From Aphanomyces cochlioides (lineage: Eukaryota; Oomycota; Saprolegniomycetes; Saprolegniales; Verrucalvaceae): a stretch of DNA of 64,000 nucleotides. The stretch spans positions 3,658,001 to 3,722,000 of the forward strand of contig JAHQRK010000003.1 in assembly GCA_019828595.1 (NCBI GenBank). The letters are read 5' to 3'. The notes beneath the pieces are model-generated. The model was not told the origin of the DNA and did no database searches. It worked only from the letters and a program-made list of their open reading frames with translations. The translations under genes were made by a program, and so were the position numbers. This document shows, piece by piece, positions 1-9,687 of this stretch (its first letter is position 1; each line of letters opens with the position of its first letter).

Positions 1-296
1 GGGAGTTTGACCCCGCTGGATATTTGGAAGTCGCTGGAGTTGTTGAGCCGGCCGGGAGGACTGAGCCCTGGGGGAAGACGCGCCACCACCGGTACATGCA
101 CCGAAACACTTCGTCAGAAAGTTTGCCAGTCGTCTCGTGTCATAAGGGGTAGCCAACTCTTCTCGTCGCAGACTACGAAGGTGCTTCACTGATGAGTGCA
201 TGGAGACTTGTTCATGGGCCAGATTGACTGGTGAATCTTGGAAACTTGGTGAAATGCGGCAGATGCAGCAAGCATGAGGAAGATGACAGCACGCAT
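1..296 (-). pseudogene. Broken small secreted protein gene (SSP family, copy a), runs off the window
   Basis: Reads leftward from an ATG at 296. It opens with the family signal peptide (MRAVIFLMLAASA), then loses frame near position 250, where about 7 nt present in other copies are missing. In the shifted frame the rest of the family pattern is clear: HEQ, an LRSLRREE block, YDTRRLA, then LTKCFGAC, followed by a Ser/Pro/Gln-rich tail that is open to the window edge. The two Cys and the RRLA motif match the copies at 39742 and 50386. As it stands it encodes only a 36-residue peptide, so I call it a pseudogene. The 3' end lies outside the window. Confidence 0.8.
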
Positions 297-314
297 GGCA
301 GAATCGCCTTCAAG

Positions 315-335
315 GCTATTTGCACAATGAGAAGC
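315..335 (-). promoter_or_regulatory. Initiator-like block upstream of SSP copy a
   Basis: On the minus strand the block CTCATTGTGCAAAT lies about 20-40 nt upstream of the ATG. The same block occurs at similar spacing before SSP copies at 38662, 40206 and 50386. It resembles the published oomycete initiator (TCATTYYNCAWTTT-like), with G where the consensus has a pyrimidine. That this block sets the transcription start is inferred. Confidence 0.5.
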
Positions 336-426
336 ATCGTGAATTTGTCGCAACCATTCCAAGAACACTCCGCTCCGGATGCTCAAGTGAGACAGAGAGT
401 CTGCGGGAGATGTTAAAACATCCGAC

Positions 427-1352
427 CCCTTTTTTTATTTGTCCTACCCTACCCTTTAACTTGAATAAAGTATAGACATACAAATCATGGTAAAACCACT
501 AATCTAGTATGGCTAGTTGTTCTACTAGCATCTTTGTGCTTGGATGGACCGATGGATATTACAAACAACTTAAAGCATTGTGATGATTTCTTTGGAAACA
601 CAAAGCGAGGAATAATATTCGTCAAAGCATTGGAACTGAAACCAAACTCATGTCTAATTGGATAAACTCTATTTTGATTTCTTTGAAGAGTATAGTGCTT
701 TCCTCGTTGACAGGATGTCAAAGCCATTTCAGAGATCTCAAATATCTCACAGAAACATCATCAATATTGGCGGGCGCTCAAACAGCGTGACTACGAGCTT
801 TGTAGGCTGGACTTCTAAAGCACCGAATTGTAGTGATTTTCTCGATTAAAATTGTCAGTGCTAATGGTGTAAACCGTTGTATTGATCGAATCGTATGTGC
901 CTTTAACTGCGCTATAATTACCAAGAAGAAGCAGGCTATCGAAGCTGCAAGCTAGGAGTGCATATCAACTTTTGATGACTCAAATGAATATCCCTCTCGC
1001 AACACTGTCACTTCCCAGAGAATGACAAAACAAACGACCCTGCTTTATTATCAGTTCATTAATCCCTTGTGCATGGAAAGCACTATACTCTTCAAACAAG
1101 TCAAAATAGAGTTTATCCAATTAGACATGAGTTTGGTTTCAGTTCCAATGCTTTGACGAATATTATTCCTCGCTTTGTGTTTCCAAAGAAATCATCACAA
1201 TGCTTTAAGTTGTTTGTAATATCCATCGGTCCATCCAAGCACAAAGATGCTAGTAGAACAACTAGCCATACTAGATTAGTGGTTTTACCATGATTTGTAT
1301 GTCTATACTTTATTCAAGTTAAAGGGTAGGGTAGGACAAATAAAAAAGGGGT
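427..1352. mobile_element. Foldback element with about 278-bp inverted arms
   Basis: Arms at 427-703 and 1075-1352 are near-perfect reverse complements. Both read from an ACCCCTTTTTTTATTTG-like end to a ...GTGCTTTCC inner end. About 370 bp of unrelated AT-rich sequence separates them. Each arm carries the same 60-70 codon open frame on opposite strands, which is a by-product of the repeat. AACATCC motifs lie just outside both ends in inverted orientation. No transposase is present, so this is a non-autonomous foldback or MITE-type element of unknown superfamily. Confidence 0.85.
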
Positions 1353-1405
1353 ACTATTAATAGTAGGATGTTAAGCGTCTCCCCGAGTCTGCGTTTCAAA
1401 TACTA

Positions 1406-2070
1406 CACCATTTGCCAGTTTAGTTCGCTTAACTTGCGATATATTTCGTGTCACGTGCAATATATTTCGTTTGACTTGCAATATATTTCGTATGACTTGC
1501 ATTTAATTTCGTGGCCCGCGACGAAAATCGATTTATATTTCGCATGACTTGCATTATATTTCATACCTCTTGCATTTAATTTCGTATTTTTAGCTTATAT
1601 TTCGTATCGCGTGCATTTAAATTCGTAGTAATGCAAAATATATTCAATCTCCTATTTAGATATGAAGTTTCACATGTGTTGCAGTGTTGGCTTGAACTAT
1701 GAATTTGCGACGGGCAGCCGCATATGAACTCTGCCGAGCTTGCTTGATGCTCGCATTGACTTATATGGCGATTGAAGTGTCCCATCAATTTCTTATGAGT
1801 TCGATAACAATTTTTTGTTAGTTTTTCTATGGACTTTTTCTCTTCTCTGCGAAATTAAATGCACGTGATACGAAATATAAGCTAAAAAATACGAAATTAA
1901 ATGCAAGAGGTATGAAATATAATGCAAGTCATGCGAAATATAAATCGATTTTCGTCGCGGGCCACGAAATTAAATGCAAGTCATACGAAATATATTGCAA
2001 GTCAAACGAAATATATTGCACGTGACACGAAATATATCGCAAGTTAAGCTAACTAAACCGGCAAATGGTG
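1406..2070. mobile_element. Foldback MITE with repeated TTGCAATATATTTCGT-like units, TA-flanked
   Basis: Inverted arms of about 220 bp (1406-1628 and 1849-2070) start CACCATTTGCC and end GGCAAATGGTG. TA dinucleotides flank both sides (1404-1405 and 2071-2072). Each arm is itself built from about eight degenerate 18-21 bp units of the type ATTTCGTATGACTTGCA, so the element is repetitive as well as palindromic. A short piece of the same arm recurs alone at 42672-42711. The central 220 bp has no recognisable gene. The TA flanks fit a Tc1/mariner-type mobilisation, which is inference. Confidence 0.85.
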
Positions 2071-2072
2071 TA

Positions 2073-3739
2073 CCACTCCGTCCCAAAAGTCTGTAGAGTT
2101 TCGCCAAATTTCTGAGCCAAATATAATGAAATTTTGTAGACGCTATTTTATTTTACCTTAAAGCAGTACATCATGAGCCTTTGAGACTGCTTCTCTGGAG
2201 CATTCAAGTTGACGAGGCAGATAATCTACACGCCGCAAACGATCCTTTCCTATATGAGGAATCTTGTAGTCATTATTTCCACCGCATAACATAACTTGTT
2301 CCATGCACAGCATCCAAGAATAGAAGACATTATCCAATGTCTTTGGCTGGAGATCTTGGAATGCATGCTGGACATTGCCAATGAGCGCTTCTGGAGTCTT
2401 TGAGACTCTTCTTTGCTGTAAGGCTTGTATGGCAGTAAAAAAACCAAGGACCAGCAAGTTCAGATCAGGGCTTCTTGGAGGTTGATTTTCAACAACAATT
2501 GAAAGGCCATGGCCACACCAAAACAATCCTTGTTTCACATGAACAGGAGCGTTGTCCTGCTGCAACCGAATAGTTTTGATATCTCTTGGCCACTTATCGA
2601 GAATTGCAGGAATCAAGTTATTCAAGAGCATTTCTCGATAAGCGGCGCTGTCAACAGAGACATTTCGCGTCTCAAGTGTTCCAGCAGGACGGTTCTTGGA
2701 GGATCGCAAAGCAGGTACTTGAGTCACAAAAGGCCAGATTCCCAATTTCCCATCAAACATTTTGTTTCGATGCTTGTCAAATCGAGGCCGAGCAACAGCA
2801 GCAAAAAACATGATTTGACCAGTAAAGCGTTTGCTGTGTCCTTGACGTGGGGGTAACATTTCATTCGGCGCAACATAAAATCCCCGCGTGGCTGTGTCCA
2901 TAAAGAACCATTTTTCGTCAACGTGAATGGTGTTGTCGAAATCACAAAAAACCATTGGGTCATCACTTTCCATTACTCTCTTAAGGCAGAATTCTACCCT
3001 AGATTTCATGTGCACTGGGGTGAGAGCTGGCTTTAGGTTGGACTTGCGATGCTGCAACGTGCCATCTTGAACGCGACGATGGAGTGTCGATTTCGAAAAG
3101 CCAGTCCGAATTTCGAGACTCCGAAGGTTCTGTCTGTCTTCAAGCTCGATGTTTGACACAACAGTCAATATGTCTTCATTTGAGATGGGCGGCCGTCCAG
3201 AGCGATGTTTTGACTTGTATTGTGAAAGCTCAAGTGAGCTGTTGATTTTTGTTTTGTTGGCCTTCCACAGATTAGCCACAGTAGTGGCGTGGCAGCGAAA
3301 CTGAGCCGCAACTCTAGCAAAAGCGCCGCGAGGCAATTCATTGTCTATGACGACAGCATTTAAGGCGCAGAGGATGCCAATCTTCGTTGCGACGGACAGC
3401 TCCGCACCGGGTTTGCGCTCCATTTGAAAATGCACAATGTTTTTGGGAATTAAAGTAGTGAGGTATAATAACCTCTAGTATTTTATATTGTTGAGTCATG
3501 TTGTGCTTCTGAACCATACAATATTCAAGACCGGTGAGAGGCCGAAATTTTTCCCCGGGGTGACAATTTTAATTCGCTTGTATCTTATGTTCCATAGATA
3601 TTTGAAGTGAAATATTGATATTTTGAAAATGCCAGAATTGAAAGCTTTCGATTGGTCTATAATTGGCCCAATCTGGTCAAGATAACGAAATTCCGGGTGG
3701 AAACAAGTTGAAACTCTACAGACTTTTGGGACGGAGTGG
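2073..3739. mobile_element. Mariner-like transposon (plant-type, CTCCGTCCC ends)
   Basis: Terminal inverted repeats of about 30 bp (CACTCCGTCCCAAAAGTCTG... on both ends) are flanked by TA at 2071-2072 and 3740-3741. The element encloses one long transposase ORF on the minus strand. CTCCGTCCC-type ends are typical of the plant/stramenopile mariner group that also drives Stowaway MITEs. It inserted exactly at the TA that borders the foldback MITE to its left. Confidence 0.92.
2158..3423 (-). CDS. Mariner-like transposase, third catalytic Asp replaced
   Basis: A 421-residue uninterrupted ORF from the ATG at 3423; an in-frame GTG lies 4 codons upstream. An N-terminal helix-turn-helix region with a GRPP hook separates DNA binding from catalysis. 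The catalytic core shows HVDEKWF (first Asp), RLQQDNAPVHV (second Asp) and SPDLNLLVLGFF. In plant-type DD39D mariners the last motif reads SPDLN-x-LDLGFF and carries the third catalytic Asp. Here that codon is GTC (Val), one base from GAC. The family would excise and reinsert the element at TA sites. With the Asp lost this copy is predicted catalytically dead, though otherwise intact. Confidence 0.9.
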   Translation of the reverse strand: MERKPGAELSVATKIGILCALNAVVIDNELPRGAFARVAAQFRCHATTVANLWKANKTKINSSLELSQYKSKHRSGRPPISNEDILTVVSNIELEDRQNLRSLEIRTGFSKSTLHRRVQDGTLQHRKSNLKPALTPVHMKSRVEFCLKRVMESDDPMVFCDFDNTIHVDEKWFFMDTATRGFYVAPNEMLPPRQGHSKRFTGQIMFFAAVARPRFDKHRNKMFDGKLGIWPFVTQVPALRSSKNRPAGTLETRNVSVDSAAYREMLLNNLIPAILDKWPRDIKTIRLQQDNAPVHVKQGLFWCGHGLSIVVENQPPRSPDLNLLVLGFFTAIQALQQRRVSKTPEALIGNVQHAFQDLQPKTLDNVFYSWMLCMEQVMLCGGNNDYKIPHIGKDRLRRVDYLPRQLECSREAVSKAHDVLL

Positions 3740-3930
3740 TAGTAGGTGCCCAGAATAATTACCTGAGGAGACAGCATGGGTTTCAAATACAGGTTGTAAC
3801 GTTAGGTAGAAGAAGTGTAGTCGTTGATTTTCATGGGCATGTCTCGAGTCGGAAGCAGAAAATGCATCATAGTGTGAGAGCGCAGTGTCATTCCATTCTC
3901 AACTTCATTGTCATCATTGAGCTGTGCTAA

Positions 3931-4077
3931 GAGCATGCCCGACGCCGACCACGCTAACTCAAGACGTGAAATCCCATCTGGCGTGCGTTACTCTCTCAAA
4001 ATTTGGGGGTTTTCTCCTTGTGGTGGCCTTGACAATTGCCACGCCTGTGGTTTAGCGTGGCCGCGATGGGCATGCTC
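3931..4077. mobile_element. 147-bp MITE, PIF/Harbinger type
   Basis: Ends GAGCATGCCC...GGGCATGCTC continue into longer inverted arms containing GGCCACGCTAA. It is flanked by TAA (3928-3930) and TTA (4078-4080), fitting the 3-bp TWA target of PIF/Harbinger elements. A related, shorter inverted pair (GGCCACGCTAAT / ATTAGCGTGGC) lies at 10396-10467. Confidence 0.75.
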
Positions 4078-4211
4078 TTAGCCAATCGATCGACAATGTC
4101 ATGACAGCCACGTGTGGATTGAATGTCGACGTCGACTCCGAGTGAAGTCAATGAGCGGGACGTAGCCACCAGCACAAGCAAACAAATACCCAAAGCGTGA
4201 ATCCAAGCCAT
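3996..4211 (-). CDS. Small predicted secreted peptide, C-terminus supplied by a MITE
   Basis: 71 codons from ATG 4211. The N-terminus MAWIHALGICLLVLVATS is a good signal peptide, followed by about 48 residues with two Cys and a His/Lys-rich end. From about residue 45 onward the coding sequence lies inside the 147-bp MITE (3931-4077), including the stop. Either the insertion created a new C-terminus for an older secreted protein, or the ORF is fortuitous. It is not a member of the RRLA secreted family found elsewhere in the window. Expression is unproven. Confidence 0.4.
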   Translation of the reverse strand: MAWIHALGICLLVLVATSRSLTSLGVDVDIQSTRGCHDIVDRLAKSMPIAATLNHRRGNCQGHHKEKTPKF

Positions 4212-4499
4212 GCACGTTGACGAGATATTCGACACCGCTTCAAGGTGGCTACGGTTAACAGCCCACTCGAGCGAGTCGGGATTCAAACGAGGATGATAAA
4301 ATTTATCATCCTGGTTGGTATTAATACCTATATCAACTGTATCGTGTACGTGTGCCGCCTGCATGTTTTATCGGCATGCTTGTGTTTCATCTTTGTTGAA
4401 AATGGACATGAAGAGCTCAGTAACTTTGACTTGGCCACCTTCAAAGAACTCTTGCGATTTATATCTCGCTAGACATGGCAACGTTGGCATCGAACAACT

Positions 4500-4960
4500 T
4501 TGAGACCACCTACTAGTGTGACTGTATGCAATGTATCCTCAGCCTACTCGGCAGGCTCATGCTTTGCTAGCCAGTTAGCAATATCATCGATGGTTACTTT
4601 AGGCAGCTATTGTAATGGCTTGATCGCTCTGGGCGGTGGCTTTCAACAGGAAATTGACAACTCGATGTCGGCATCGTTCTCGAGAATCTCCATCAAGATA
4701 TAAACGCAACCTCGACATGCACGAGACGACTGCTGGTAATTACACAGAACGTGATATCAATCCACGATACCGAAGACAACAACACGTACAAAAAAGGGAT
4801 TGAAAGCTCCTCAACCAAGAATTCGTCGTTGATGTCGGCTTGTTCCCTTCTTGACACATCTCAAGACAATATGAAAAGTGTGCTATTTCAAAACGTCAGA
4901 GACGAGTTATGCATTACGGTATGTGTGTGTGGAGATGTATCACAGCTGACCCGCCGATAA
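4500..4960. other. No gene recognised
   Basis: Only short open frames without codon-level or domain support. A patch on the minus strand near 4560-4640 could be a gene relic, but stops interrupt it. Confidence 0.5.
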
Positions 4961-5044
4961 AAGGACGCGCTGTGGAGCAAACGTGGTTGCATTTTGTTAC
5001 TCGTCTGATGGCATCATCCAACTCTCCTTGGGAACTTTGGTCGT

Positions 5045-5449
5045 TTACGCTAGGCTAGATCCCGAGGTACCCATCTTGACGCGACGCCGCTCTCTCGCCT
5101 GCTTTAATCTATCAAGCGATTGGGGTGAATAATCAAGGACAGGGGCAGATGCAGAGGCAGATGCAGAGGCAGCTTTGAGACGTTGGACAGTCTTGAGACG
5201 CGAGGATCGTCGGCACCATGCGCCACTGAGACAACCACTCGGTTGTTTGCCCGATTGTTTGCCCGACAGACGTCTCGAAGGCAGGCTGTACGCGGCACCC
5301 GATGCTTCTCCTTGCAGAAGGCGAAGGCCATCGCCTACAGAGTCCACAGCGGCTTGTTCATGTGTCAGCTCGACAGGCGAATCTTGGAGACCTTGGCTGT
5401 AAACTACGACTGCGGATGCGGCAAGTGCGAGCGAGATCGAAACACGCAT
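5045..5449 (-). CDS. Small secreted protein, RRLS type (SSP copy b)
   Basis: 134 codons from ATG 5449. I chose the internal ATG because it begins the conserved signal peptide MRVSISLALAASAVVVYS; the frame stays open upstream. Mature part: QDSPVELTHEQ (His 30), GLRLLQGE, SRRLS at 58-62, Cys 73 and 79, a basic stretch, a short Ala/Ser dipeptide repeat, and the C-terminal block DYSPQSLDRLKQARERRR. It is a candidate secreted effector-like or cell-surface protein; function is unknown. The RRLS triad recalls RxLR-like motifs, but no dEER motif follows and host entry is not claimed. Its closest relative in the window is the inverted copy at 18024. Confidence 0.75.
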   Translation of the reverse strand: MRVSISLALAASAVVVYSQGLQDSPVELTHEQAAVDSVGDGLRLLQGEASGAAYSLPSRRLSGKQSGKQPSGCLSGAWCRRSSRLKTVQRLKAASASASASAPVLDYSPQSLDRLKQARERRRVKMGTSGSSLA

Positions 5450-5464
5450 GAGAGAAATGATTGA

Positions 5465-5485
5465 GGGTAATTTGTACAATGCAAA
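5465..5485 (-). promoter_or_regulatory. Initiator-like block upstream of SSP copy b
   Basis: Minus-strand GCATTGTACAAATTACCC, 16-36 nt before the ATG. It is a divergent form of the CATTGTGCAAATTGCC block at the other SSP genes, and is identical to the block before copy d (17988-18010). Confidence 0.4.
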
Positions 5486-5622
5486 CCACTTTCGTTTCAT
5501 CGCGAAAGCACACACAACAACAACCGACGTAGTTCGACGTAAGAATTTTTCCAAGAACTCTGCAGACTTGAACAAGGATTAACTTATGTACTATATTGAT
5601 AGTACCATAGAATGTACTGTAA

Positions 5623-5855
5623 AACCTGTCTAAGTTGAATACATATTCAACTTAGACAGGTTAAAATCGTGGGTGCAGGCCTGCGTGCACTGTTGACAAG
5701 AGTTACTCACGACTCGTGAGTAAGGAGGTGCTCGGGTCACAAGAGTTGCAACAGTGCACGGAGGCCTGCACCCACGATTTTAGCTCGAGATCCAGCACCC
5801 AACTCAAATGACGTATACAATATTCTATATAAATTATTTTATATAGAATATTGTA
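5623..5855. repeat. Three consecutive hairpins
   Basis: First, a 40-nt palindrome at 5623-5662 with 18-nt arms (AACCTGTCTAAGTTGAAT). Second, 5662-5782, a 121-bp MITE-like unit with about 33-nt arms (AAAATCGTGGGTGCAGGCC...). Third, 5815-5855, an AT-rich palindrome (TACAATATTCTATATAAA). They lie tail-to-tail between two secreted-protein genes. They may be MITEs or terminators; no coding content. Confidence 0.8.
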
Positions 5856-6095
5856 TTGAAAAAGAAGGCCGGCCGCATGCATGTCCTTGAAACAAAACAG
5901 TCAGCCAGTTGGCCGCCGCTAGACGTCTCGATGGCAGGCTACACGAGGCAGCCGGCGTCTTTCGCTGCAGAATGCGAAGGTCCTCGCCTGCAAAGTGCAA
6001 GGTGGCTTGTTTATGTGGCAGCTTTATATCTAGAGGACGTTGGCTGCAAACCACGACGGCAACAAGTGCGAGAGAGAAACAACCAACGGTCCCTT
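5839..6095 (-). pseudogene. Truncated small secreted protein gene (SSP copy c)
   Basis: Contains SLALVAVVVCSQRPLD (end of a family signal peptide), an EDLRILQRK block, SRRLAAANWLT and a late Cys. The expected ATG-Arg-Val start is missing: the frame enters from sequence that is not family-like, at about 6095. The left terminal repeat of the MULE starts just beyond, near 6109. The 3' end runs into the AT hairpin, giving a short tail. I read it as a 5'-truncated copy, probably cut by rearrangement or by the MULE. Confidence 0.7.
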
Positions 6096-6520
6096 AACGT
6101 GGAGGTTCACACATGTACACTTTCACGGGGAGAAACTAAGGAGCACCCAAATCAGGGCTCCACAACACATGGTCATATGGATGACAGGTGAGACAAGGAA
6201 ACCGTCCCACTTATTGGCAGCGGTTGGATTGTGTACATGTATTGGTGCACAAACTGACTACAGTATCAGCTAAATTACGAGACCAAAAGGCAGAGTTCAT
6301 GGCAAGTACATGAGTAATAACAAATCCATGAACAAAGCATTCAAATAATACAACTCAAGACCACAACAGTCGTGTACAATGTGGACACAATGTGAAATTT
6401 GACCGCAAGCCATAACAATGACAGCTACCGAGGAAAACACTGTGAAGGATATCATGTATAGACACAATTGAAAATATATATTTCTATGAACTTGTCTTAA
6501 AAGCTTACTAGTATTCTACT

Positions 6521-8783
6521 TTACCGAAATACTTCACGGACCAAAGACGATAGAGGAGGGAGAACCGGCTCACTGGTATTAGGCTGGGCTGCATGATTAA
6601 AATCGACAATTTCTGGCCAGATTGGCTCTCTTCTGGTGGAATTGACCCCATGATTCGTTTGATGGCTACGAGTACTTGCCCCCGCCACTTGGCGTCGAAC
6701 TAACGTTGCTGGCTCTAGAATTCGATCGTTTCGCGAGTTGTACGAGTGTGGACGAATCCACCAGTGCGGATCAAAGTCCGTAGGGAGGAATATTTGCCTT
6801 CCGGACGATCGAATGAGGTTTATAATTTCGTGAATACATGGCCGACCATTAATAGCACGAAATGTGCCCTCGCATGGAGATATCTCGCGGCCACTTGCAA
6901 TTGTCGTTTTGGCTTTTTAAGTAAAGCATTGGTCGCAGAAAGAGCCCATACAGAAATAATTCGGACGACACCGAAAAAAATCCTTCCATGAAGTAGATAT
7001 GGTGTTACTACAGCGTTGTGCTCGATACGCCATGTAAGTGTATTTGAAGTAGTACTCCACCAGGGCATGAACCACTCAATGAGATGCAGTAAATCACCAC
7101 GCGAATTCATTAACCATCGTTTCATTTTAGCATGCGTCCCCTCAACAATACTGGTGTCTTGATATCCTCGGTGCTTGTAACTTTTAGTCCAGCACTGAAC
7201 CAGCTTGGTCCTGTATGGCCACCAATGTCGGTCTAAGTAGTCAGCCATCGTCGAGCTCAATGTTCGCAAGGCACTGGAATAGAGAGAAAACTCGGGGATC
7301 GTTTTTGAATTTATAGTTTGTGAGAATTTAGACATAAACGAATCGGTCTCAGGTGAATTCTTGAAACGCGGACCCACGTTGCTTGCGTTTCCAACTGGAA
7401 TTTGGCCAAGAACTCGCCTCGACTTGGCAAGAACATTATTAAACATGTGCCAATGGCAAATAATGCTTGGTATATCACGGAAAACAGAGCTCAAAGCATT
7501 CAAACACGCCAAGTCGCGGTCTGTAATAATAATGTCGGGAGTGTCAATTCCATGTGTCTGTTGTAAATCTTTGAGGGCTCTGAAAGCCCAACAATAATCT
7601 TCCTCAGTTTCGCCACGCATTAGACACTGAGCCACTGGAATTATTGTATTCAATCCAGAAACTGCGACAATGTTGAGCAATGGCATGTTATACGAATTCG
7701 TTTTATATGTACAATCGGCAATTAAGGCTGAGGGCCATTGCTTGTAAAGCTGAATCATTGTAGGGTGAGCCCAAAAAATGTATTGTTGGACTCAGGGTGG
7801 CAGCCAAGCCATGACTGTAGAAGAAACCATTACCACGAAGAGTATTTAATACACTTTCCACAACGGTATTACGAGACAAACGTATGTGACGATTTTTTTA
7901 TTTCCTGTTAGAAATATCCTTAGCAATCATCAAGGAGTGTGAATTCACAACTTGCATCGTAGCATGAATATGAGAGGTTGGAATGCCAGAGGTTATTTCC
8001 AGGTCCATAAGTGCTGCCATGGAGGGGACAGGCGGTTGCACAAATGAGGCAGCAGCTCGACGACGATGGTCTGGATGGACAGACGCATGATTTGTCGGTG
8101 GGTGATTGTGTAAGGTACTACCATCTCTTGTATATACTATATTCCATTGATTTTCGTTAAACACAATTTTGATCCTCATGGGGCATCCAATTTTCTTTGA
8201 CCCACGCAACATTCTTTTGCGATCTTCATATCGTAGTTTTCGTGTATTTTTCGGATGACCCCCCCTGTCACACATGTACAGTACTTCAGTAGCCGTCTTT
8301 TTCTTGCGAGTCACATTGAAGCCATTCATTAACGTCCAGTCATGCAACGAAGTCAAAGCATCGTCTAAGGAGGAGAAAGACTTGATTGGAGGCGGTGGAA
8401 TGGAGTGGGTTCGACCGTCACCAACTGAGTGTAGATGTTCTTCATTATCAAAGTTATCAAGCTGGGAGTCGCCAGTGTCATCATAGTTAACGATAACCTG
8501 GGAGGTGTCAGGACCACCATTAGGGTAAACAGAGCGACTGCCAACGGGAAAAAAGGAGCCATCACCAAGATAAACAGAGCCACCACCAGGAGAAACGGAG
8601 CCACCAAAAGGAAAGACGGAACCACCACCAGGAAAAAGATCCACGAACAGGAGTAAGGGAGCCACCACCACCACCTAGATAGAGGGAACCATCGCTAGCA
8701 GATAAAGAACCATCGCTAGGGGTGACTGAGCGAGGGCTACCAGCATGTCAACCAGAGCGAGCATAGCTGATGCGGCGTTGCAT
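6521..8783 (-). pseudogene. MULE transposase with FAR1-type DNA-binding domain, multiply disrupted
   Basis: In order: a Gly/Ser-rich N-terminus (broken by a TGA and a frameshift); a FAR1-type zinc domain near 8090-8330 (GF-V...CDRGG, GCPMRI, LHNHPP); a stop and frameshift near 7760-7900; then the MULE core. The core shows ADCTYKTN (Asp 1), IITDRDLACL (Asp 2), CHWHMFNN and IVEGTHAKMKRWL (Glu). After another frameshift near 6860 a SWIM-like CEGTF...GRPCIH tail and a C-terminus ending at 6521 follow. The catalytic DDE residues survive but the gene cannot make one protein. It once mobilised the surrounding element. Confidence 0.85.
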
Positions 8784-9372
8784 TTCTCAAGTAAAGTGAA
8801 GAATAAAAAGGCACCGGTAACTGTTTAAGAGGAAAATAACCAATTGGAAGACAGTACGCCCATTCCCTGCGAAATCTACCAATGAAATCGAGGAAATTTG
8901 GGATAAATTTCAACCAAGTAATTATGGAGGGGATTTAGCCAATTAAGGAGAAGAAAAATGGGGAACAGACGTCGTAGCAGGGTTTTGACCAATTAAAACT
9001 AGAAAGGCAAATAAATTAAAGTAGCAGTGTTGTAACCAATAATAATTAGATAGACAAATAATTAGGATTTCATGCCTACAAGTAAGTACATGAACAATTT
9101 TGAAAAAAATATGGGTAAATGAATTCGAAGCTGGTTTTCAACCAATAATATTACGAATAGGCGAATGTATTAAAAAAAAATATTGACGAAAACAACAATA
9201 TATGTATGTATGTAAACTGTACTACTCGAACGAGTCAATAAACAAGTGCTCAAATCCAAAAATGTGAAAACCAATGCCCACTTGTTAAGGTGGACGTTCG
9301 CCTCGTGGTAATTCGCCTGGACCACCGGGATGTATCTTACACTTGGTGCTCTCAAGAGATCCGAATGCTGCT

Positions 9373-9687
9373 ATGTGCCGAGCCGAACTAAAGCCGTATC
9401 TCTCGGCGATAAACCAGAGTAAACCTCAACGATTTCTCGCGGAAGTCAATGCGACTCCCATTGTGAGTGTTGCTGAGGCTTTAGTTAACACAACAACGAT
9501 TAAAGCTGCACTTGTGGTTCAGTGTTTGGAACAACCACAGGCACTGGAGACAAGAACGAATGTTGTAGTTGTGTTAACGTTAGGAGATAATGCAATGGGA
9601 AGCATTGGCTATTCCGATAGGTTCTTACTTACATTACGACCGAATGCCCGTTGTTCTACAAATCTGAGACGAAGCGCTGTACATTAA
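9373..9687 (+). CDS. CRM/YhbY-like RNA-binding fold ORF inside the MULE
   Basis: 104 codons from ATG 9373 (a TTG start 10 codons upstream is possible). It resembles a CRM (CRS1-YhbY) domain: LKP near the start, an ALVNTTTIKAALV segment like the AL-x-x-x-x-LIKV helix-strand, a QP linker, and a final strand ending LLTLRPN like the LLYRP end of YhbY. CRM proteins bind RNA in ribosome assembly and organelle splicing. Usual length is about 95 residues, which fits. It lies between the transposase and right TIR of a MULE, so it may be a captured host gene fragment. The assignment is by eye and tentative. Confidence 0.45.
   Translation: MCRAELKPYLSAINQSKPQRFLAEVNATPIVSVAEALVNTTTIKAALVVQCLEQPQALETRTNVVVVLTLGDNAMGSIGYSDRFLLTLRPNARCSTNLRRSAVH

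Noticed and set aside
485..1293. Two nearly identical 70-80 codon ORFs facing each other
   Set aside because: They are the two arms of the foldback repeat; no start-site, domain or codon support.
1406..2070. CRISPR-like array
   Set aside because: Units are degenerate, contiguous and arranged in inverted arms; there are no unique spacers, and the host is eukaryotic.
5045..5449. Calling the secreted family RxLR-dEER effectors
   Set aside because: RRLA/RRLS is at a plausible place but no dEER motif follows and some copies lack the Arg pair, so the class name is not justified.
5175..5464. Plus-strand ORFs of 75-93 codons across SSP copy b
   Set aside because: Antisense shadows of the secreted-protein gene; no signal peptide or family match.
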